Positions 60,099-64,000 of a DNA stretch of 64,000 nucleotides are shown here, one piece after another. The notes under the pieces were generated by a model. The model had not been told where the DNA came from and made no database searches. It was given only the letters and a program-made list of their open reading frames with translations. The translations under genes were made by a program, and so were the position numbers. Position 1 is the stretch's first letter; each line of letters opens with the position of its first letter. This stretch comes from CAZMGG01 sp964565715. Its GTDB lineage: Bacteria; Planctomycetota; UBA1135; UBA2386. The stretch is taken from NCBI GenBank assembly GCA_964565715.1, contig CAZMGG010000012.1:10456-74455 (forward strand). The letters are read 5' to 3'.

Positions 60099-60940
60099 CG
60101 CAGTTCCTCGGCGATCGCCAGCGGCAGGTCGTCGGCGCACAGCCCCATCTGGCCGAGTCGGGCCGCCACGCGGTCGCCGGCCCGGCCGTGGACGTGCACC
60201 GCGAGGCAGGCGGCGTCGAAGGGCGCCATCCCCTGGGCCAGCAACGCGCCCAGCAGCCCGGCCAGCACGTCGCCGCTGCCGCCCGTGGCCATGCCCGGGT
60301 TGCCGGTGCGGTTCTTGTAGAGGCGCCGGCCGTCGGTGACGACGGTCCCGGCCCCCTTCAGCACGGCGATCTGGCCCGAACGGCGCGCCAGTTCGAGCGC
60401 GGCCGCCGGCCGATCGGCCTGGACGGCCGTGGTGCTGCTGCCGAGCAGGCGCGCCGCCTCGCCGGGATGCGGCGTCAGCACCACCGGTGCGGCGACCGGC
60501 AACGTGCCACGCAACGGCGCCAGCAGGTTGAGCGCATCGGCGTCGAGCACGATCGGCCGCGCCGAGACCCGCAGCACCGTCCGCAGCAGCCGGCCCGACG
60601 GCGCGGCCTGGCCGAGACCGGGCCCGACCACCACCGCGGTGACCCCGTCGAGCCAGTCGCGCGCACCTGGGCGGCGGAGCACGGCCTCGCGCGCCACCGT
60701 CGTGGCGCACGGCACCGCCACCGTGAACGGCGCCTGCAACGATCCCGGCAGCGCCGCCCGCACCAGCCCGGCACCGCCGCGCAGGGCGCCACGAGCGCAC
60801 AGGATCGCCGCCCCGAGCATGCCTTCGCTGCCCGCCACGACCAGCACCGTGCCGAACGTGCCCTTGTGGCCGTCCGTGGCCCGTGCGGGCCGCGCCGGCA
60901 CCCGCGTCACCCGGGTGGGTCGTGGCCATGCGCCGCTCAC
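60095..60940 (-). CDS. nnrD: ADP/ATP-dependent NAD(P)H-hydrate dehydratase
   Basis: 281 residues from GTG 60938-60940, which overlaps the asparaginase stop (GTGA). The ribokinase-like fold is shown by GTVLVVAGSEGMLGAAILCA, AVVVGPGLGQAAP, PIVLDADALNLLAPL, LTPHPGEAARLL, VLKGAGTVVTD and the diagnostic NRTGNPGMATGGSGDVLAGL. It repairs damaged nicotinamide cofactors (NADHX/NADPHX) in the cytoplasm. The epimerase partner (NnrE) is often fused or adjacent; here only the dehydratase part is present. Confidence 0.95.
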   Translation of the reverse strand: MSGAWPRPTRVTRVPARPARATDGHKGTFGTVLVVAGSEGMLGAAILCARGALRGGAGLVRAALPGSLQAPFTVAVPCATTVAREAVLRRPGARDWLDGVTAVVVGPGLGQAAPSGRLLRTVLRVSARPIVLDADALNLLAPLRGTLPVAAPVVLTPHPGEAARLLGSSTTAVQADRPAAALELARRSGQIAVLKGAGTVVTDGRRLYKNRTGNPGMATGGSGDVLAGLLGALLAQGMAPFDAACLAVHVHGRAGDRVAARLGQMGLCADDLPLAIAEELR

Positions 60941-61989
60941 GACCGCGCTCCCGGGGTGGCCCAATCCACCGCGCAGGCGACCTCGCCCACCCTCTCCTTG
61001 CGGGTGTTCCTCACCGGCAGGCGATGCCAGTCCGCCAGCGCCGCAGGAACGTCCCCCGCGAACGCGCCCAGGTGCCGCAACAGGTCCACCACCACCGGCT
61101 GGTAGCCCCGTTCGGCCCCATCGGCAACCTTGATGGCGATGCCGACGCCGCCGGGACAGCGCCGCCGCGCCGGGTCCGGCGCCAGCGCCACCGCGTACAC
61201 GCCCTCGGCGCCGTTCTTCGGGAAGGCGGCGCACGGCAGGGCGGCGAGCAGGTGCGCGCAGAGGCGTTCGCGGCCCGACAACAGGACCGGCGCGGCCCCG
61301 GCGGCCCGCAGGAGGGTGGTGCATGCCGCACGGCGAACGGAGCCAAGGCCATCGGGGTTCGCCAGCCGTGCGAACGCCGTGGCCAGCGCCAGGAGCGGCA
61401 GCACGAACGTCGGCGCGGCGCAACCGTCGATCCCGCGCGGCACCGGCATCGGCACGCCGGCCATCGCCGCCACCGCGGCGTGGACCTCCTGCTGCGCCGG
61501 CCCCTCCGGGTCCAGATAGGTGGCGAGATCCTGGCCGAGTTCCCGCGCCAGCAACAGGAAGCCGGTGTGCTTGCCCGAGCAGTTGTTGTGCACCTTGCCG
61601 GCCCGTTCGCCGGCGCGGGCCATCGCCTGCCGCGCCGCCTGGTCGAACGGCGCGTGCGCACCGCAGCCGAGCAGGTCCTCGGCGAGCCCGGCCCGGCCCA
61701 GGATGGCGCGGACACCGGCCACGTGGGCGTCGCTGCCGTCGTGGCTCGCCGCCAGCAGGGCGATCTCGCCCGCCTCGAGGCCGTACCGCCGGTGCAGGCC
61801 CCGTTCGAGCAGCGGCAGGGCCTGGAAGGGCTTCACCGCCGACCGGCAGAACACCTCTCGCGCCACGTCGCCCAGTGCCAGCAGGACGTCCCCCTCGTGC
61901 ACCACCGCCACCGCGCCGCGGTGCCAGGACTCGACGCGGCCAGAGCGGGTCACCGTGGCCAGGATGGGGTCGGGCTCGAAGCTCGGCAT
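60937..61989 (-). CDS. L-asparaginase II family protein
   Basis: 350 residues from ATG 61989. VESWHRGAVAVVHEGDVLLA, FCRSAVKPFQALPLLERG, ASHDGSDAHVAGVRAIL, NNCSGKHTGFLLLAREL and GIDGCAAPTFVLPLLALATA match the asparaginase II family (PF06089), found in Rhizobium AnsA-type enzymes and many bacteria. These hydrolyse asparagine to aspartate and ammonia, although the active site is less well defined than in type I enzymes. No signal peptide. It heads a four-gene coupled operon. Divergent from the BFN gene with a 49-base gap containing a possible promoter. Confidence 0.92.
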   Translation of the reverse strand: MPSFEPDPILATVTRSGRVESWHRGAVAVVHEGDVLLALGDVAREVFCRSAVKPFQALPLLERGLHRRYGLEAGEIALLAASHDGSDAHVAGVRAILGRAGLAEDLLGCGAHAPFDQAARQAMARAGERAGKVHNNCSGKHTGFLLLARELGQDLATYLDPEGPAQQEVHAAVAAMAGVPMPVPRGIDGCAAPTFVLPLLALATAFARLANPDGLGSVRRAACTTLLRAAGAAPVLLSGRERLCAHLLAALPCAAFPKNGAEGVYAVALAPDPARRRCPGGVGIAIKVADGAERGYQPVVVDLLRHLGAFAGDVPAALADWHRLPVRNTRKERVGEVACAVDWATPGARS

Positions 61990-62004
61990 GGGTGGGCGCG
62001 GTGG

Positions 62005-62010
62005 TTATAA
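62005..62010. promoter_or_regulatory. TTATAA element in a divergent gap
   Basis: The 49-base gap between the divergent asparaginase and BFN genes contains TTATAA, the only AT run in it; it could serve as a -10 element in either direction. No clear -35 is visible. Confidence 0.25.
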
Positions 62011-62038
62011 ACGTGCGGCGCCGCCGGTGCCTTCCCCC

Positions 62039-62452
62039 ATGGACCTAGTCGAAGTGCAGATCAGTCGCGTCGTCATGCAGCAGAAGGGCGACCAGCAGTT
62101 CATCCACCTGAAGGAACGCCACGGCAGCCGCGGCTTCCCGATCGTGATCGGCTTCAACGAGGTCGAGGAGATCAATCGCAAGCTCAGCGGCATCGAGCCG
62201 CCGCGGCCGATGACCCACGACCTGGTCGGGCTGGTCATCCACACGCTCGGCTTCGAGGTGGCGCGGGCGGTGATCACCGAGCTGCGCGAGAACACGTTCT
62301 ACGCCAACCTGGTGCTGGTGCCCGACGACGACGGCGAGGACGCCGAGGAGCGGCCGGTGGACTGCCGGCCCAGCGACGCGGTGGCGATCGCGCTGCAGAC
62401 CGGCGCGCCGATCTACGTGGCCGCCGAGATCCTGGACCTGATCGGCACCTGA
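62039..62452 (+). CDS. Bifunctional nuclease (BFN/DUF151) family protein
   Basis: 137 residues from ATG 62039. MDLVEVQISRVVMQQKGDQQ, FPIVIGFNEVEEINRKLSGI, RPMTHDLVGLVIHTLGFEVA, VITELRENTFYANLVLV and the closing CRPSDAVAIALQTGAPIYVA match the full DUF151 domain, a compact fold found singly or as part of larger proteins in bacteria and plants. Plant members have DNase and RNase activity, but bacterial roles are little known. The conserved D-A-V-A-I-A-L motif is intact. Single-gene unit, followed by the tRNA gene. Confidence 0.94.
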   Translation: MDLVEVQISRVVMQQKGDQQFIHLKERHGSRGFPIVIGFNEVEEINRKLSGIEPPRPMTHDLVGLVIHTLGFEVARAVITELRENTFYANLVLVPDDDGEDAEERPVDCRPSDAVAIALQTGAPIYVAAEILDLIGT

Positions 62453-62529
62453 CCCACTCGAACGCCACTGGAACGCCGCTGGATCGTTGCGCGTCCCGGC
62501 CCGGCGACTAGAGTGCGCCCCGGCCCCCC

Positions 62530-62619
62530 GGTGGGATGGCAGAGCGGCCGATTGCGCCAGTCTTGAAAACTGGAGTCGGTTCACGCCGACCGTGGGTTCG
62601 AATCCCACTCCCACCGCCA
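62530..62619 (+). tRNA. tRNA-Ser (anticodon UGA)
   Basis: GGTGGGA at 62530-62536 pairs with TCCCACC at 62609-62615; discriminator G, then encoded CCA at 62617-62619. The anticodon stem CCAGT/ACTGG (62557-62561) holds the loop CTTGAAA with anticodon TGA at 62564-62566. A long variable arm (GTCGG...GCCGAC) and the TTCGAAT T-loop confirm the class II serine type. It reads UCA codons. A tyrosine recombinase gene follows 73 bases later, and such tRNA 3' ends are common integration targets. Confidence 0.98.
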
Positions 62620-62691
62620 CCTTCCCGCTAGCCCAGGAACGGCGCGGGTCCTCTGGAATCCGTGTTCCCTCTGGTGTTCCCTTCGCGCGCC

Positions 62692-63771
62692 ATGAAGCGC
62701 ACGAAGTTGCCGCGTCACGTCCGCCGCCACCGCGACCGGTTCCGCGCCGTGATCACCCTCGAGGGCAGGCGCATCGTCGGCCCGCTCCGCCCCACGGCGG
62801 CCGAGGCGGCCGTCGACGCCGCCGACCTGCTGCGCCGCCGCAGCGCTCCCCCGCCCCGCATCCTGACCCTGCGCGACGGCTACGCCCTGCTGCAGGCCGA
62901 GCTGGCTGCTAGCGCGAGACCGGCGACGCTCGCCTACTACGCCAAGGGCTGGGCGAGGATCACCCAGGCCTGGGCCGAGGACACTCCCCTGCACCGGGTC
63001 AGCGCGAAGGGGATCGCCGCCTACGCCGCCCAGCGCCAGGCCGATGGCGTCAGCAGGGAGACGATCTGGAGCAAGGAACTGCAGGTGCTGCAGCGGATCC
63101 TCCGCCTCCCCGCGTGCCGGGCATGCGTCCCGACCGACCCCTTCGCCGAGGTCCGCAAGCCGAGGCTCCGCCAGAGCCACTTCGCCTGGATCCCCCACGC
63201 CGAGCTGGTGTCCCTGATCGCCAAGATCCGTGGCACCGGCGGCTTGGTGCGGACCGCGGAGCGCGACGCCGACCTCGTCGCCCTGCTCTACCTCACCGGA
63301 GTTCGTCGCGCCGAGTTGGGCCGACTCCGCGCCGACAGCATCGACATGCAGGCCGGCACGATCGCCGTCGAGGGCAAGACCGGTAACCGCGTGCTCCCCA
63401 TCGGGGAGCCGCTTCGCCCCATCCTGGCGCGCCTGCTCCTGCGATCGGGCGGCGGCCCGCTGGTGCGGTCGTGGCGCACCGTCGAGGCCCTGTTCCTCCG
63501 CTGGCGGAAGCGGCTGGGCGAGCCGCGCCTCTCGCCGCACGTGATGCGGCACAGCTACGGGACCGAGCAGGTCAACCGTGGCACTCCGCTGCACGTGCTG
63601 AAGGTGTTGATGGGCCATGCGTCTATCCGGGAGACGGAGAAGTACCTGCACGTCGTCGATCAGCAGCGACTGGATGCCGCCGGGCGGATACAGCTCGGCG
63701 AACCCAGTCCGCCCGAAGCTCAGACTGCTCAGCCGACGCCGCCTCCGCCCGCTGCTGCTGGTAGCGCGTGA
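62692..63771 (+). CDS. Tyrosine recombinase / site-specific integrase
   Basis: 359 residues from ATG 62692 (GTG 62662 is an alternative with a 10-residue leader). The core-binding domain (residues about 60-140, DGYALLQAELAASARPATLA) precedes the catalytic domain. The catalytic set is complete: Arg205 in LTGVRRAELGRL, His283-x-x-Arg286 in SPHVMRHSYGTE, His309 in MGHASIRETEKY and Tyr318 in EKYLHVVD. Its position directly after tRNA-Ser marks the left end of an integrated element. The 3' end overlaps a small convergent gene by 149 bases. Third-codon GC content is lower than in the core genes. Confidence 0.95.
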   Translation: MKRTKLPRHVRRHRDRFRAVITLEGRRIVGPLRPTAAEAAVDAADLLRRRSAPPPRILTLRDGYALLQAELAASARPATLAYYAKGWARITQAWAEDTPLHRVSAKGIAAYAAQRQADGVSRETIWSKELQVLQRILRLPACRACVPTDPFAEVRKPRLRQSHFAWIPHAELVSLIAKIRGTGGLVRTAERDADLVALLYLTGVRRAELGRLRADSIDMQAGTIAVEGKTGNRVLPIGEPLRPILARLLLRSGGGPLVRSWRTVEALFLRWRKRLGEPRLSPHVMRHSYGTEQVNRGTPLHVLKVLMGHASIRETEKYLHVVDQQRLDAAGRIQLGEPSPPEAQTAQPTPPPPAAAGSA

Positions 63772-63910
63772 CGTCCTCGACGAACACGGTGCGCGCCTTG
63801 CCGGTGCCCATGACCGGGATGCCGGCCGCCTCCAGTTCGCGCGCGAGCACGCGGGTCGAGCGGCCGAGCTGGCGGGCCAGCACGTAGAGGCGGACCTCGG
63901 CGCGGATCAC
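63623..63910 (-). CDS. Small helix-turn-helix protein of the integrated element
   Basis: 95 residues from GTG 63908-63910, coupled to the upstream gene (GTGA overlap), which fixes the start. YVLARQLGRSTRVLARELEA followed by AGIPVMGTGKARTVFVEDVT resembles helix-turn-helix or MerR/excisionase-type domains, with the turn at GRST. The 3' part (after about residue 55) runs in the opposite direction through the integrase C-terminus and is basic (ADWVRRAVSARRHPVAADRR). Convergent overlap with a recombinase gene is common in excisionase-like genes. DNA-binding role is inference. Confidence 0.65.
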   Translation of the reverse strand: MIRAEVRLYVLARQLGRSTRVLARELEAAGIPVMGTGKARTVFVEDVTRYQQQRAEAASAEQSELRADWVRRAVSARRHPVAADRRRAGTSPSPG

Positions 63911-64000
63911 TTCGCCCGCCTCACGAAGCACGCTTCGAACGCCTGCCGGTAGAACGTCCGCCGGTTCTCCGTCGCGCTGTCGTGCAGGTTCTGGTCCTGG
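63907..64000 (-). CDS. Partial gene at right edge, C-terminal end only
   Basis: 31 codons are visible on the minus strand, ending QDQNLHDSATENRRTFYRQA then FEACFVRRAK and a stop that overlaps the GTG of the small HTH gene (GTGA). The frame is open to the window edge. The fragment is too short to assign. The overlap indicates one operon in the integrated element. Confidence 0.55.
   Translation of the reverse strand, partial: QDQNLHDSATENRRTFYRQAFEACFVRRAK

Overview
The window reads as chromosomal DNA of a very GC-rich bacterium, most likely a deep-branching member of the Planctomycetota. The main reasons are ECF sigma factors paired with transmembrane Hanks-type Ser/Thr kinases that carry beta-propellers (WD40 or FG-GAP), an arylsulfatase-type hydrolase, a YdjY-domain protein, and a large set of secreted propeller and PKD proteins that share one C-terminal module (F-G-x-G-C-x-G-S ... 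F-G-M-P-G-C ... G-V-I-G-x). GTG and TTG starts and 4-base stop/start overlaps are frequent. The phylum call is inference from gene content; no rRNA is present.

Layout: 1-608 is the 5' end of a secreted alginate-export-like protein running off the left edge. 913-7217 holds a small HTH protein, two secreted proteins, and a coupled AlbA_2/HATPase plus ParA pair with a less GC-biased codon usage. 7244-12049 has a secreted protein and a lipoprotein O-acetylesterase coupled to an O-acyltransferase. 12068-16079 is a minus-strand operon: secreted zinc-ribbon protein, triple trypsin-fold HtrA-like protease, DUF3817 protein. 16225-21229 has a PKD protein converging on an N-formylglutamate-amidohydrolase-like gene and a fused TIGR03546/TIGR03545-like membrane protein. 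21295-28341 has an Rpn-family nuclease gene, RluA-type pseudouridine synthase, three small coupled envelope genes, a twin-arginine-start unknown and DNA polymerase IV. 28379-28728 has an Rpn-gene fossil and a Cys-pair lipoprotein; a SigZ-like sigma factor and a large ELWxxDGT-repeat secreted protein follow, then a Gfo/Idh/MocA oxidoreductase.

33662-48358 contains two parallel modules of ECF sigma factor plus Ser/Thr kinase: one kinase with an FG-GAP propeller, followed by two tandem Kelch proteins of identical length; the other with a WD40 propeller, followed by another secreted protein. An EamA-like transporter lies between them. 48371-54906 (minus strand) has HflK-HflC, sulfatase, HAD acid-phosphatase lipoprotein and an RCC1-repeat protein. 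55031-56454 has a truncated and a full Rpn-family gene. 56473-61989 is a four-gene coupled operon: asparaginase II, NAD(P)HX dehydratase, helical-repeat secreted protein, YdjY-domain protein. After a bifunctional-nuclease-family gene comes tRNA-Ser(UGA), followed directly by a tyrosine recombinase, a small HTH gene and a partial gene: the left end of an integrated element that continues past the right edge.

Together the genes describe a lineage investing heavily in surface and exported beta-propeller proteins, with sigma/kinase pairs as likely regulators, envelope proteolysis and modification, repeated Rpn-family elements, and a tRNA-associated island.
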